NCBI GenBank assembly: GCA_047638695.1
Contig: JBLINY010000026.1
Location: 1 to 49,563, forward strand
Direction: 5' to 3'
From: JAHECQ01 sp047638695
GTDB lineage: Bacteria > Actinomycetota > Acidimicrobiia > Acidimicrobiales > SZUA-35
DNA: 49,563 bases
Below the pieces are notes generated by a model, which saw only the letters and a list, made by a program, of their open reading frames with translations, searched no databases and was not told the DNA's origin. Below are positions 33,446-42,544 of the stretch, piece by piece (the first letter of the stretch is position 1; each line of letters begins with the position of its first letter). The position numbers and the translations under genes were made by a program.

Positions 33446-33975
33446 GGTGAACCTCTGGCCGATCGACGAGCCGGTGTCGGCCACATCCGTCGCGACGCTG
33501 GGTCACGACCTCGTGGCCTTGGGTGTGGTGACGGGCGACGTCGCGGCCGAGGTCCGGAATCGCAATGAGTTCCTTCCCGAACAACTTCTTGTTGTGAACC
33601 TCCAGACTTTGGAGATAGTCGGCGGGCCGACAGACGTGTCGAAACTCGACTCTGAGATCTATCGAGCTGTGCCACTTCCCGACGGTTCGATTCTTGCGCT
33701 CCACGTCGACGGCTCCGGTTCTCTCATCTCGGCAGATGGTGAGATCAGCACCGAGCTGTTTCAGCTCGATGATGTCGCCGTCCAAATGAAAGCTCACAAG
33801 TTCGGCACAACTGCTGCTGCCCTCTACGGCAACGGCGGCGCTGTCACCATCGACCTGAACACGTTCGAGGTCAGCGACTTGATCGTCGGTCTCCCTGGTC
33901 ATCGGGACGTGCGATTTACCGCGGACGGCAGGGCTCTACTGATTCAGGACGGTCGCTCCCGCACGCTTCTTTATG
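33444..33975 (+). pseudogene. Beta-propeller-like gene fragment
   Basis: About 175 codons with repeated short strand units typical of a WD40/propeller-like domain: LGHDLVALGVVTGDVAAEVR, LLVVNLQTLEIVGGPTDVSK, RAVPLPDGSILALHVDGSGS, VRFTADGRALLIQDGRSRTL. No start codon context or N-terminal domain is seen; the fragment is bounded on the left by the AHSA1 remnant and on the right, at about 33970, by an acyl-CoA synthetase that lacks its own start. It looks like the interior of a larger gene whose ends were deleted. The family is not identifiable beyond the repeat pattern. Confidence 0.55.
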
Positions 33976-35337
33976 ACCTACGAGGCGAACCGCGAGGTCG
34001 GCTTCATCGCCGGCGCTGAAGCAGCGATCTTCGACGTCGAGTTCGCTCCGCTACTCGACTCCATCCGTAGCGAGCTCCCGCTGATGAAGCGGTGGCTCGC
34101 AGTAGGAGATCCGAACGCCGTTCCAGACTGGGCTGTTCCCTACGAATCGGTGGCAGCAGCAGCGACCACGCTCACGATTCAGCCCGACCGTCGCCCCGAC
34201 GACTTATTGCTTCAGTACACCGGTGGGACCACAGGCATGCCCAAGGGAGTGATGTGGGCACAGCAGGACCTCTTCAAAGCCATGGGTCAAGGTGGCAGCG
34301 CCCTGCTCGGAATCGATCCCGTCGCATCGCTTCAGGAGCTAACTGACCGAACCGCCGCCGCAACGGGTCTAACCGAAGTCGCGCTGATGGCGTGCCCTCT
34401 GATGCACGCAACGGCGCTCGGCAACACATTCCAAATGTTGCCACTGGGTGCAACAATCGTTCTGCTCGAGAACCGCCGGTTCGACCCGGCCGAGCTGTGG
34501 TCGACCGTCGAGGCCAACGGCGTCACCTGGCTGACGATGGTGGGTGATGCCTTCGGAGGCCCCCTTCTCGATGAGCTCGAGAAGTCGCCGGGCCGCTGGA
34601 ATCTCGACTCTCTTCGGGTGGTCTACTCCGCCGGCGTCATGTGGTCTCAGGACGTGAAGCAGGGGATGCTTCGGCACCTAGGGTCCGATGTGACGCTCAT
34701 CGATGCCCTCGGTTCTTCGGAGGCGCCGGGCCTTGGGGTGTCGGTCTCGACCCAGGGTTCTAGCTCATCGACAGCAGAGTTCACCATTGGGGAACAGGCG
34801 CAAGTCATCACCGAGGACGACCGGTTCGTCGAGCCAGGGTCGGGTGAGATCGGCATGGTGGCGTTCGGCGGGTCGATGCCGCTCGGCTACTACAAGGACG
34901 AGGCAAAGACGGCCGCGACATTCAGGATGGTTGGTGGTCGTCGTTGGTCGATCCCCGGCGACTTCGCAACGGTCGAGATCGACGGCACGCTCAATCTGCT
35001 GGGAAGAGGCTCGGTTTGCATCAACACGGGGGGCGAGAAGGTGTTCCCGGAAGAGGTCGAGGAAGTGCTGAAGCTCGATCCAGCTGTACGTGACGCTGTT
35101 TGTGTGGGGATCCCAGACGATCGCTTTGGTCAGCGGATCTGTGCTGTCGTCGAAGTCGAGCCAGGTGCTTCGGTCCCGGAATTAGCAGGTCTGGCAGAAC
35201 TAGCGAAGTCGCGCCTAGCGAGCTACAAGGCGCCCCGCGAACTCGTGATCGTCGAGACGATTGGCCGGGCACCTTCGGGAAAGGTCGACTACAAGGCGCT
35301 GACCGATCTGGCCGCTCGATCTGTCGGCGTCGAGTAA
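33973..35337 (+). CDS. Acyl-CoA synthetase (AMP-binding) missing its N-terminal ~95 residues
   Basis: A 454-aa open frame of an ANL-family acyl-CoA ligase. The P-loop LLQYTGGTTGMPKGVMW is near residue 78, where intact relatives have it near 170; the adenylation motifs ACPLMHATALGN, IDALGSSEAPGLG, SIPGDFATVEIDGTL and the catalytic Lys region APSGKVDYKAL follow normally. Upstream of AAIFDVEFAPLLDSI the family sequence is lost and the frame reads from beta-propeller-derived DNA. The N-terminal part of the large domain contributes to the acyl pocket, so a product starting at ATG 33973 is probably inactive. Annotated as CDS because the frame is open; may be a pseudogene. Confidence 0.75.
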   Translation: MTYEANREVGFIAGAEAAIFDVEFAPLLDSIRSELPLMKRWLAVGDPNAVPDWAVPYESVAAAATTLTIQPDRRPDDLLLQYTGGTTGMPKGVMWAQQDLFKAMGQGGSALLGIDPVASLQELTDRTAAATGLTEVALMACPLMHATALGNTFQMLPLGATIVLLENRRFDPAELWSTVEANGVTWLTMVGDAFGGPLLDELEKSPGRWNLDSLRVVYSAGVMWSQDVKQGMLRHLGSDVTLIDALGSSEAPGLGVSVSTQGSSSSTAEFTIGEQAQVITEDDRFVEPGSGEIGMVAFGGSMPLGYYKDEAKTAATFRMVGGRRWSIPGDFATVEIDGTLNLLGRGSVCINTGGEKVFPEEVEEVLKLDPAVRDAVCVGIPDDRFGQRICAVVEVEPGASVPELAGLAELAKSRLASYKAPRELVIVETIGRAPSGKVDYKALTDLAARSVGVE

Positions 35338-35391
35338 CCAACCAAGGGAAGGCGAGAACCGTAGAGTCTTAGGAAGACGAAAGGGGCAACC

Positions 35392-35817
35392 ATGCCAATC
35401 GATTTCTTGTCCATGAACGAGAAGGCCATCACCGAATTCCGGGCGACCGGAGGTAAGTGCGGACCTCCGTTCGAAGGCACACCAATCGTTCTCGTGACCA
35501 TGACAGGCGCCAAGTCTGGACGCGAGCTCTGTTCGCCGCTGGCCTACACGACCGACGGTAAGGATCTGGTGGTCATCGCGTCGATGGGTGGCGCCCCGAA
35601 AAATCCGCACTGGTACCACAACCTCAAGGCCAACTCCCAGGTAACCCTCGAGGTCGGCACCGACAAGTATCAGGCCACGGCCGTGCTAACCGAGGGTGAG
35701 GAACGCGATCGGCTCTACGCCGCTCAGGCCGACGAGCTGCCGGTGTTCACTACTTACGCCGAGAAGGCCGCGCCACGGGTTATTCCAGTGTTTCGCTTTG
35801 TGCGAAATGACGCCTAG
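35392..35817 (+). CDS. Deazaflavin (F420)-dependent nitroreductase-family protein, DUF385
   Basis: A 141-aa protein of the Ddn/DUF385 family of F420H2-dependent reductases. Diagnostic segments: PIVLVTMTGAKSGRELCSPL, LVVIASMGGAPKNPHWYHNL, and LKANSQVTLEVGTDKYQA. Family members bind F420 through the KxG and N-P-x-W-Y region and reduce quinones or nitro compounds. It starts 54 bases after the truncated acyl-CoA synthetase and may share its transcript. Presence implies the host makes F420. Confidence 0.9.
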   Translation: MPIDFLSMNEKAITEFRATGGKCGPPFEGTPIVLVTMTGAKSGRELCSPLAYTTDGKDLVVIASMGGAPKNPHWYHNLKANSQVTLEVGTDKYQATAVLTEGEERDRLYAAQADELPVFTTYAEKAAPRVIPVFRFVRNDA

Positions 35818-35874
35818 CTAGCGAGTTCTGCTGCGTCACCTGTGAGAGTTTGACGCGAATGCGCGCTGCCCGCG

Positions 35875-36579
35875 TTAGCGGGGGATCGAGCTCCAGGGGC
35901 CGGCGTCGGTCCGAGGTTCGCGGGGGAGACCCAGCACGCGTTCGCCAATGATGTTGCGCTGTACTTCGTCGGAGCCGCCCGCTATTCGGTAGCCGGGTGC
36001 TCCGAGGAGGTGCTCGTTCCACTCGTAGGTTCCCCATTCGCCGGTGTCAGCAAGCTGAGCGTTGTCGTCGCAACCTTCCAGCCGTCTCCCGCATCGCCGA
36101 GGCGTAGGTCGTCGGAGATACGAACGTCGGAGAAGAAGACTTCACAGAACGACGATCCACCATTCATTTGTTTGATTGGACGCACTTCGACGCCGGGAGC
36201 ATCGAGCGGGAGCATGAAGGCCGTCAGGCCCTTGTGCTTGACCACCTCGGGATCGGTTCGCGCGATCAGTTGGCCCCATTGGCTGAACTGGGCCCCGGAG
36301 CTCCAGACTTTCTGGCCGCTGACGACCCACTCGTCGCCATAGCGCTCCGCTCGGCATGACAGGCCGGCCAGGTCCGACCCCGAACGACATGTCGGAGAAC
36401 ACCGAAACGTCGAAGTCGCCCTCGCCCTCGCCCCATACAAGCGCGGTCTGGTGGCCTGCTCGTGGTGAGCTGTTTGCTTCGAACCACCCTCTTGCTTCCG
36501 CGGCGAAGTCCTCGACCGAGATACCGGAATCGTCGGCGCCATGGTCAGCGGTGGCCGAACCTTGTTTCCTGTCGGTCAT
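35875..36579 (-). pseudogene. Acyl-CoA dehydrogenase with two internal deletions
   Basis: ATG 36579 starts an ACAD-like N-terminus (VEDFAAEARGWFEANSSPRA, LVWGEGEGDFDVSVF). Around 36390 about 100 codons are missing and the frame shifts: the 35982 frame gives SDLAGLSCRAERYGDEWVVS, GQKVWSSGAQFSQWGQLIAR, KGLTAFMLPLDAPGVEVRPI and GGSSFCEVFFSDVRISDDL. After LLTPANGE near 36030 another 100 or so codons are gone, and a further frame supplies TYEWNEHLLGAPGYRIAGGS, DEVQRNIIGERVLGLPRE and the natural end GPWSSIPR with TAA at 35875. The total is about 235 codons against about 400 in intact members; the catalytic base region is among the losses. Confidence 0.85.
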
Positions 36580-36781
36580 GTCAATCCTCTCGGCTGCTCA
36601 ACGCGGGAGCGGTTCATCGATGTTTCCGGAAACCACGCTTGGCGCGGCTCTGTTTGGTGATCTTGCGCACAGTGTGGCGCAACAGGTCGAAGACGACGCG
36701 CTCCTCACCCGGACGGTCTGCCACGCCCGACATCGCCAACTTGCGGGCACGGACGCGGTTGGATGCGCGACGATTACGTTC

Positions 36782-37705
36782 GTGAACCGAATCGCGTACG
36801 ACGAGTTTGGACTGTTCCATGAGAACGCTGCCGAGTTCGGTTTGCCGTACCCGGGTCCACCCCACGTTCGGCGCGAGTCAGTGGAGGTTGAACCGGGACG
36901 TCGTCTCTCGGCCCTCGTCTGGGGTGACGGACCACCCGAGCTCGTCCTGATTCATGGCGGCGCCCAAAACGCCCACACGTGGGACACCGTGGCCCTCGCC
37001 CTGGACCGGCCGTTGCTGGCAGTCGATCTGGCCGGCCACGGACATTCTGATGACAGGGCATCACAATCTTCGGCGAGTTCTCGGGTCGACAGCCTGGCGT
37101 CCGACATGGTCAAGGTCATCCGTGCGCTTGCTCCCACGGCTGAGGCGATAGTCGGGATGTCGCTAGGCGGTATGACCGCCATCTGCCTCGCCGATCAGGC
37201 TCCAGAACTAGTTCGGCGGCTGCTCCTCGTCGACGTGACGCCCGGAGTCACCGCCGAGAAGGCCAAGGCGATCACCGACTTCGTGAACGGGCCAGCAACC
37301 TTCGCCGACTTCGATGACATCCTGGCGCGGACGATCGAGCACAACGCCACGCGCACGGAAGCGTCGCTTCGACGGGGCATCCTTCACAACGCGATCCAAC
37401 TCGACGATGGCAGTTGGGAGTGGCGCCATCGTCGCCACGATCGATCCGACGACTCTCGAGAGAGTGAAACTGTCCTCGATCAGGGTGTCCTGTGGGATCG
37501 GCTGGCTGCGATTGCGGCGCCGGTGCTCCTCGTGCGGGGCATGCGGCCGCAATCCGTCGTCGACGATGCGGACGAACGCGAATTCTGTCTTCGCCAACCA
37601 ACCGGCACCGTCACGCAGATTGCGGAAGCTGGTCACAGTGTCCAAGGCGACACGCCGGTCGAGTTGGCCCGAATAATCGAAGAGTTCGCAATCGTGCGGC
37701 CGTGA
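36782..37705 (+). CDS. Alpha/beta hydrolase
   Basis: A 307-aa alpha/beta-fold hydrolase. The start is placed at GTG 36782 because relatives begin just before AYDEFGLFHENAAEFGLP; the open frame goes further upstream into antisense of the ACAD pseudogene. Motifs: LVLIHGGAQNAHTWD (oxyanion), LLAVDLAGHGHS, nucleophile elbow GMSLGG, and the C-terminal His in AEAGHSVQGDTP. Acts on a small ester or C-C bond substrate; no assignment possible. No good ribosome binding site is visible, so the start could differ by a few codons. Confidence 0.82.
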   Translation: MNRIAYDEFGLFHENAAEFGLPYPGPPHVRRESVEVEPGRRLSALVWGDGPPELVLIHGGAQNAHTWDTVALALDRPLLAVDLAGHGHSDDRASQSSASSRVDSLASDMVKVIRALAPTAEAIVGMSLGGMTAICLADQAPELVRRLLLVDVTPGVTAEKAKAITDFVNGPATFADFDDILARTIEHNATRTEASLRRGILHNAIQLDDGSWEWRHRRHDRSDDSRESETVLDQGVLWDRLAAIAAPVLLVRGMRPQSVVDDADEREFCLRQPTGTVTQIAEAGHSVQGDTPVELARIIEEFAIVRP

Positions 37706-37974
37706 AACCAGCTGGTCTGGACGTCAGGCGACTGGACATGCCGCGAGAAAGAGCTGGCTCGCATGTTTAACTCGAAGCCACAGCTGCTGCGAAGTATCGA
37801 TAAAAGCAGCCCCGAGCTGGCTGGCGTGGGCAGATCAGAACGAGACGGGCACTGGAGCAACCTTCGCTCGATCTGTCGCGAGGTCTCGGATTGGGTCAAG
37901 GACACGAACATCTTCGCCGCCGGGTACTACTCGATCACCGATGTGCGGTCCGGCATCAAGGGCGTGAGCCACGG

Positions 37975-38907
37975 CTAGGGATTGGACGCGGCCAACGCTT
38001 CGGCGAGAACGGCTTTGTATTCGCCGACATCGGGTACCTCGAATTGGAGAGACCGGGCGAGTTCAGCAACGAGGGGCTCGGTGTCGACAAGAATTTCTGA
38101 CAACCGCACCAGTTCCAAACCAAGAATGTCGCGTCCGACGTCCAATAGGTCGCGCAAAGGGACCGCGGCGTTCTCTTCTGATGCGCAGAGGACCCGTTCG
38201 GCGAGGAGCCCCAGGCGTAGAGCCGTCACCAGTTTGGAATCGGCGACCTTCGGTACCCAGTCCTGGCGAATCTCCGAGCGAAGGATGATGGCTTCGTACA
38301 GATGGTCGAGCATTGCCGATGACGACAACAGATCGCCGGTCTCGTCATCAACGCAATACCCGAGCACAGACTCCTCGTGGATCGGTAGGGGCCAACCATC
38401 GCTCATCTCCTGAAGGTGTTTGTGAACCTCCGGGGCTTTTCGGGCGAGGACCAGATGGCCGAGTGAGCCGAGCATGCCTGCGAGGAAGGCGTCCTCGGCG
38501 ATGTCGGGATCGATCTCGGTGGCGAACGCGCGGGACAGTGTGGCGTTGACAATCGTGCGCCGACGGATCTGGCCAGCGGTGGCCACTTCGGTCGACGGCA
38601 TGAGGTCGGAAACGGCCGACTTCATGACGAGAGATCGGAAGGCACTCAATCCCATCATCTTGATGCCTTGGTCGAGACGGGTGACCGGCGTAACCGGACT
38701 GAAGGCGGCCGAGTTGGCCAGCTTCAGCACCTCACTGGCCAGCGCTGCATCGAGTGCCACGGATGTGGCCAACTCGCTGATGGCTACTTCGTCATCCATG
38801 AGCTGTCGGGCGATTTTCAGCACGATCGCCGGTGGTTCCGGCAGGTACTTTGGCTCGACAAAGAGATCGCGGCGCTGCGGTATTGAAGACGATTTGATCT
38901 CGGGAAT
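37975..38907 (-). CDS. HDOD-domain signalling protein
   Basis: An HDOD protein of about 310 aa. The domain begins YLPEPPAIVLKIARQLMDDE, with VALDAALASEVLKLANSAAF, IKMMGLSAFRSLVMKSAV and AEDAFLAGMLGSLGHLVLAR; HDOD domains are HD-GYP-like folds lacking metal residues and act in signalling. The open frame reaches 39180, but between the stop of the upstream gene (39014) and the domain there is no in-frame ATG, GTG or TTG. An AAAGGGAG sits 10 bases before an ATT at 38907, used here as the provisional start; CTG 38949 is an alternative. Likely cotranscribed with the LiaF-like gene. Confidence 0.8.
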   Translation of the reverse strand: MPEIKSSSIPQRRDLFVEPKYLPEPPAIVLKIARQLMDDEVAISELATSVALDAALASEVLKLANSAAFSPVTPVTRLDQGIKMMGLSAFRSLVMKSAVSDLMPSTEVATAGQIRRRTIVNATLSRAFATEIDPDIAEDAFLAGMLGSLGHLVLARKAPEVHKHLQEMSDGWPLPIHEESVLGYCVDDETGDLLSSSAMLDHLYEAIILRSEIRQDWVPKVADSKLVTALRLGLLAERVLCASEENAAVPLRDLLDVGRDILGLELVRLSEILVDTEPLVAELARSLQFEVPDVGEYKAVLAEALAASNP

Positions 38908-39013
38908 TTGATTGCAACTCCCTTTAGGGCCGTAGTGCGGGGTTCTCAGGACTCCTCGTCGAGTCTGGTTGATTCTTCGCAGTCGTGAGGCGTTCGTCTG
39001 GCTTTGGTCGTTG

Positions 39014-39733
39014 TCAGGTTGAGGCGGGCACGGCCTCCGGCGTCGCGTCGGCGACCTCCTCTTCGGTATGGCTCTTGGACTCGGTATGGCTCTCGGACTC
39101 GGTATGGCTCTTGGACTCAGTATGGCTCTTGGACATCGCCTCACCCCCAAGGTCCGAGCCATTGTTGACCTCGGCCTCATGGGCGTAGTCGAGCGGATTC
39201 TGAATTCCGGGTGTCATGATCGCCATTTTTGGAGGCGCCTCCTCGGTTTGTGCGCCATCGGAGTCCTTCTCAGATTCGGTGTTGGTGGCAATGGTGCTGA
39301 TGCTGGGGTAGCTGGCCTCGGTGGCAGCGTCCAACTCGGCGGGAGTCACATCGGATTCCCCCCTGAGGGGCGATGCTCCATTCGCTTGCTCAGTGACTCG
39401 AACTCGTGCGAACAGAGCCGTCCAACCCACGTCGAGAGGTGCGAGCGTCGCGACTTCCTCGGTGAGAGGTAGGTCAACCCCGGCTGATGCCGCAATCGCC
39501 ATTCCTGAGGGGTGGACTCTGCTGCCCTGCGGCAACAGGATGGTGACCGAACCAAAGACAGCAAGCACCGAGATTGAGATTTCCTCGGCATCGTCTCCGA
39601 CAACGGCGGTAGTGAGGTCGAGGTGGCACGAGCCGAAGACGGCCACCACAGTGCTGTCACTCGAAATGGTCCAGCGTCCGACGCGACGGGTCCGCCCAAG
39701 CACCGCCACCACTCTCGCCGTGTACTTCGCCAT
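39014..39733 (-). CDS. LiaF-like (cell wall-active antibiotics response) protein with repeat tail
   Basis: A 239-aa protein. Residues 1-85 are a LiaF/DUF1707-associated beta-helix domain: ARVVAVLGRTRRVGRWTISS, DSTVVAVFGSCHLDLTTAVV and SVLAVFGSVTILLPQGSRVH. The rest is acidic and disordered, and ends in a hexapeptide repeat SHTESK/SHTESE, four units coded by an 18-bp tandem repeat. No membrane segment. ATG 39733 starts at the first domain strand; the longer frame uses TTG 39781. LiaF-type domains sense envelope stress in other phyla; role here is inferred. An HDOD gene follows on the same strand. Confidence 0.75.
   Translation of the reverse strand: MAKYTARVVAVLGRTRRVGRWTISSDSTVVAVFGSCHLDLTTAVVGDDAEEISISVLAVFGSVTILLPQGSRVHPSGMAIAASAGVDLPLTEEVATLAPLDVGWTALFARVRVTEQANGASPLRGESDVTPAELDAATEASYPSISTIATNTESEKDSDGAQTEEAPPKMAIMTPGIQNPLDYAHEAEVNNGSDLGGEAMSKSHTESKSHTESESHTESKSHTEEEVADATPEAVPAST
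39063..39134. repeat. Four 18-bp tandem repeats coding for SHTESK-type hexapeptides
   Basis: Units TCGGTATGGCTCTTGGAC at 39063, 39081, 39099 and 39117, each with at most one difference. Because 18 is a multiple of 3, copy-number change would lengthen the acidic tail of the LiaF-like protein without breaking the frame. Confidence 0.9.
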
Positions 39734-39947
39734 GTGAACCCCGAGCTGGACTGTCCACTTGGAAGCATCGGTGAGCGCCAACGAAGTATGAGTGGCTACT
39801 CGAGTTCCAGAATGAAGGATTCGATTGCGGACAGCACGAAGCTTTCACCGACGAGCGCCTTCGAACCGGCACATGGCGTTCCCGCCTGAGGTACGAGTCG
39901 ACAGCTCCGACTACCGTTGATTCGGGTTGACTTTAGGGGGACAATTG

Positions 39948-41489
39948 GTGACTCGAATGCAGAGTATTCCTGCACAGATTTTTGACACGGCCGCCCGGCT
40001 ACCCGAGTCGGCGGCACTGATCGACGCCGGCGATGTAGTCACATATGCCGAACTGGCGGAGCGGGTCAGCGCAGGTGGCCGCGGGCTGCTTGCCGCAGGT
40101 GTGCGCCACGGCGACCGAGTTGCCCTTTGGGCCCCTAACTCGGCTCGCTGGATCGTCGCTGCTCTCTCGATCCAGAGCATCGGCGGGGTCATGGTCCCGA
40201 TCAACACTCGCTACAAGACCGGTGAGGCCATTTATCCAATCGAGCGGACCGGTGCGCGTCTGCTTATTGCCGAGAACGGGTTCATGGACATTGATGGTCG
40301 GCGGGCGGCCGACGAGGCCGGCGTTGAGCTGATCGACCTGGGCCAATGGGGTTCGCTCATTGAACGCGGCGTGGGCGTCGACCACAAACGGTGGGAGGAC
40401 GCGCTTGCAGCGGTCGGCCCTGACGATCTTTGCGACGTCATGTTCACCTCCGGCAGCACAGGTAAGCCGAAAGGTGTGCGCCACCGTCACGGCCCGACGG
40501 TGCGCCAGTCATTCAACTCGATCGAGGAGAACTCGATCCTCGAGGGCGACCGACTGCTCATCGTCAATCCGTTCTTTCATGTGTTCGGCTACACGGGTGG
40601 TTGGGTGCTCGGCTTGTTCTCCGGCGCGACGGTGTATCCGCTCCCAACCTTCGAGGTCGGCCAGGTTCTCAGCATGATCGAATCCGAACGGATCACCTAC
40701 TTCCCCGGGCCACCCACCATCTTCCATTCGATTCTCGACGACCCCCGCCTCGCCACTACCGACGTCTCGTCGTTACGTGGCTCGCTCACCGGCGCGTCCG
40801 ATGTTCCGGTCAGCATGATCGAGCAGATGCTTACGAGGCTCACGTTCGAGCGGGTTATCCAGGCCTACGGGATGACCGAATGCGGTACCTCGACCAACAC
40901 CGTCGCCACCGACTCGCCGGAGATTGTGGCGACCACGGTCGGCAAGGCGTCGAAGGACTTCGAGGTGGCGATCGCCGACACAGAGAACAACCATCTGCCG
41001 CCCAACGAACCGGGTGAGATTGTGGTGCGCGGCTATGCCGTCATGGATGGTTACTACGACGATCCCGAGGCCACGGCAGCAACCATCGATACCGACGGCT
41101 GGTTGCACACCGGGGATCGTGGTTCGTTAGACGAGCACGGCTATGTCCGCATCCTGGGCCGCATCAAGGACATGCTCATCGTCGGCGGCTTCAATGTCTA
41201 CCCGGCCGAGGTCGAGAACATGATTCGCGAGCATCCTGATGTCGACGACGTCGCTCTCATCGGGGTTCCCGATGCCCGCATGGGCGAAGTCGGTTGCGCA
41301 TTTGTTGTTGCCGGCCAGCCAATCGAACTCACTGAGTTCGTTGCGTGGTGCCGCGAGAAGATGGCGAACTTCAAGGTGCCGCGGCATCTCGAGTTGGTCG
41401 ATGCATTGCCGCTCACAGGATCTAACAAGGTGTCGAAGGTCGAGCTGCGCGAGATAGCAGCAGCCAGAAGGATCGGAGCCCCGCAATGA
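39948..41489 (+). CDS. Acyl-CoA synthetase (FadD3-like)
   Basis: A complete 513-aa ANL-family CoA ligase. P-loop DVMFTSGSTGKPKGVRHRH near residue 165, IVNPFFHVFGYTGG, VIQAYGMTECGTSTN near 306, the hinge-side LHTGDRGSLDEHGYVRILGR near 385, KDMLIVGGFNVYPAEVE and the catalytic Lys in TGSNKVSKVEL. Overall pattern is closest to the FadD3/medium-chain and cyclic-acid ligases of actinobacteria. GTG 39948 has AGGGGG 7 bases upstream; the TTG at 39927 has none. It is first of a four-gene operon with 4-base overlaps. It activates a carboxylic acid for the following enzymes. Confidence 0.9.
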   Translation: MTRMQSIPAQIFDTAARLPESAALIDAGDVVTYAELAERVSAGGRGLLAAGVRHGDRVALWAPNSARWIVAALSIQSIGGVMVPINTRYKTGEAIYPIERTGARLLIAENGFMDIDGRRAADEAGVELIDLGQWGSLIERGVGVDHKRWEDALAAVGPDDLCDVMFTSGSTGKPKGVRHRHGPTVRQSFNSIEENSILEGDRLLIVNPFFHVFGYTGGWVLGLFSGATVYPLPTFEVGQVLSMIESERITYFPGPPTIFHSILDDPRLATTDVSSLRGSLTGASDVPVSMIEQMLTRLTFERVIQAYGMTECGTSTNTVATDSPEIVATTVGKASKDFEVAIADTENNHLPPNEPGEIVVRGYAVMDGYYDDPEATAATIDTDGWLHTGDRGSLDEHGYVRILGRIKDMLIVGGFNVYPAEVENMIREHPDVDDVALIGVPDARMGEVGCAFVVAGQPIELTEFVAWCREKMANFKVPRHLELVDALPLTGSNKVSKVELREIAAARRIGAPQ

Positions 41490-42544
41490 AGTTCGGAATC
41501 ATCGAGCTCTCCCAGCCAGACAAGGATGTCGACGTCTACCCGTATCGAGACGTTCATGCTCGGGTCACCGAGGAGATCATCGAGGCCGATCGAGCCGGCT
41601 ACGACTACGTCTGGATCGCCGAGCACCATGCCAGCGATAGCTACGGAATATTGCCCGATCCGCTCACCTACATTGCTTATCTCGCCTCCGTTACCGAACG
41701 AATCACTCTGTGTAGTGGCGTCATGGTCGTCCCCCTTCACAACGTCGTCCGTCTGGTCGAGAACATTTCGTTCGTCGACATCCTCACGAACGGACGCCTG
41801 GCCGTTGGAATCGGCTCGGGCTACCGCGAGCATGAGTTTGAGGCGCTCGGTGCCAACTTTGATGATCGCCGGGCCTATCAGGCCGAGGCGCTCGACGTGA
41901 TGATGAAACTGTTCCACGATCGGCGCATCGATCATCGTGGAACCCACCTTCCCGATCTCAAGATCGAGGGTGACTACGAAGTGCTCCCACACTCGATCCA
42001 GCAACCGCACCCACCGATGTACATGGGTGCCGCATCGGACGAGTCGATCGAGTTGTGCGCTCGTTACGGCCTCGGCTTGCTCACGTCGACCCTCACACCA
42101 ATGCAGCAGCTCGCGCCGAAGGCGCGCCTCTATCTCGAGCGATGTCAGGAGACCGAGGCGCCTTACAACCTCAACCCCGGCCATGCATCGGTCGGCATCG
42201 GTCGGATGGTCTACGTCGCCGAGAGCGATCAGGCTGCCGAAGACCAGGCCGGTGAAGCGGTCGTGCGTCATGTCCAGTCGTTCACCGGTGCCTCGACCTC
42301 GGGTTATCTCGGCACGATCTCCGAAGAGAACAAGGCCGAGCTCAACGCAGCCGGATATCGCGAGTTGTGCGAGGACACGATTATCTATGGCTCTGCTGAA
42401 ACGGTAACCGAACGCATCAAGTACCTCGAAGAGCTCACCGGGGCGACCTCACTGATTCTGCACTTTCCTCCGTACAACTCGCGGGAGCAGAACCGCCAAG
42501 TGCTTCGTCGCTTCGCCGAAGACGTCATCCCGAAGTTCCGATGA
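41486..42544 (+). CDS. LLM-class flavin-dependent oxidoreductase
   Basis: A 352-aa luciferase-like monooxygenase (bacterial luciferase alpha-type barrel). Seen motifs: YDYVWIAEHHASDSYGILPD, RITLCSGVMVVPLHN, GRLAVGIGSGYREHEFEALG, and HPPMYMGAASDESIELCARY. Uses FMN or F420 to oxidise a substrate. ATG overlaps the stop of the CoA-ligase gene and its own end overlaps the dehydratase gene (both ATGA), so it works in the same pathway, probably oxidising the CoA ester or acid handled by its neighbours. Substrate unknown. Confidence 0.9.
   Translation: MKFGIIELSQPDKDVDVYPYRDVHARVTEEIIEADRAGYDYVWIAEHHASDSYGILPDPLTYIAYLASVTERITLCSGVMVVPLHNVVRLVENISFVDILTNGRLAVGIGSGYREHEFEALGANFDDRRAYQAEALDVMMKLFHDRRIDHRGTHLPDLKIEGDYEVLPHSIQQPHPPMYMGAASDESIELCARYGLGLLTSTLTPMQQLAPKARLYLERCQETEAPYNLNPGHASVGIGRMVYVAESDQAAEDQAGEAVVRHVQSFTGASTSGYLGTISEENKAELNAAGYRELCEDTIIYGSAETVTERIKYLEELTGATSLILHFPPYNSREQNRQVLRRFAEDVIPKFR

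Noticed and set aside
37763..37978. 71-codon plus-strand frame after the second alpha/beta hydrolase
   Set aside because: No ribosome binding site, no recognisable homology, and short; treated as non-coding.
41198..42271. 357-codon minus-strand frame opposite the FadD and LLM genes
   Set aside because: Shadow of two well-supported plus-strand genes with coupled ATGA starts.
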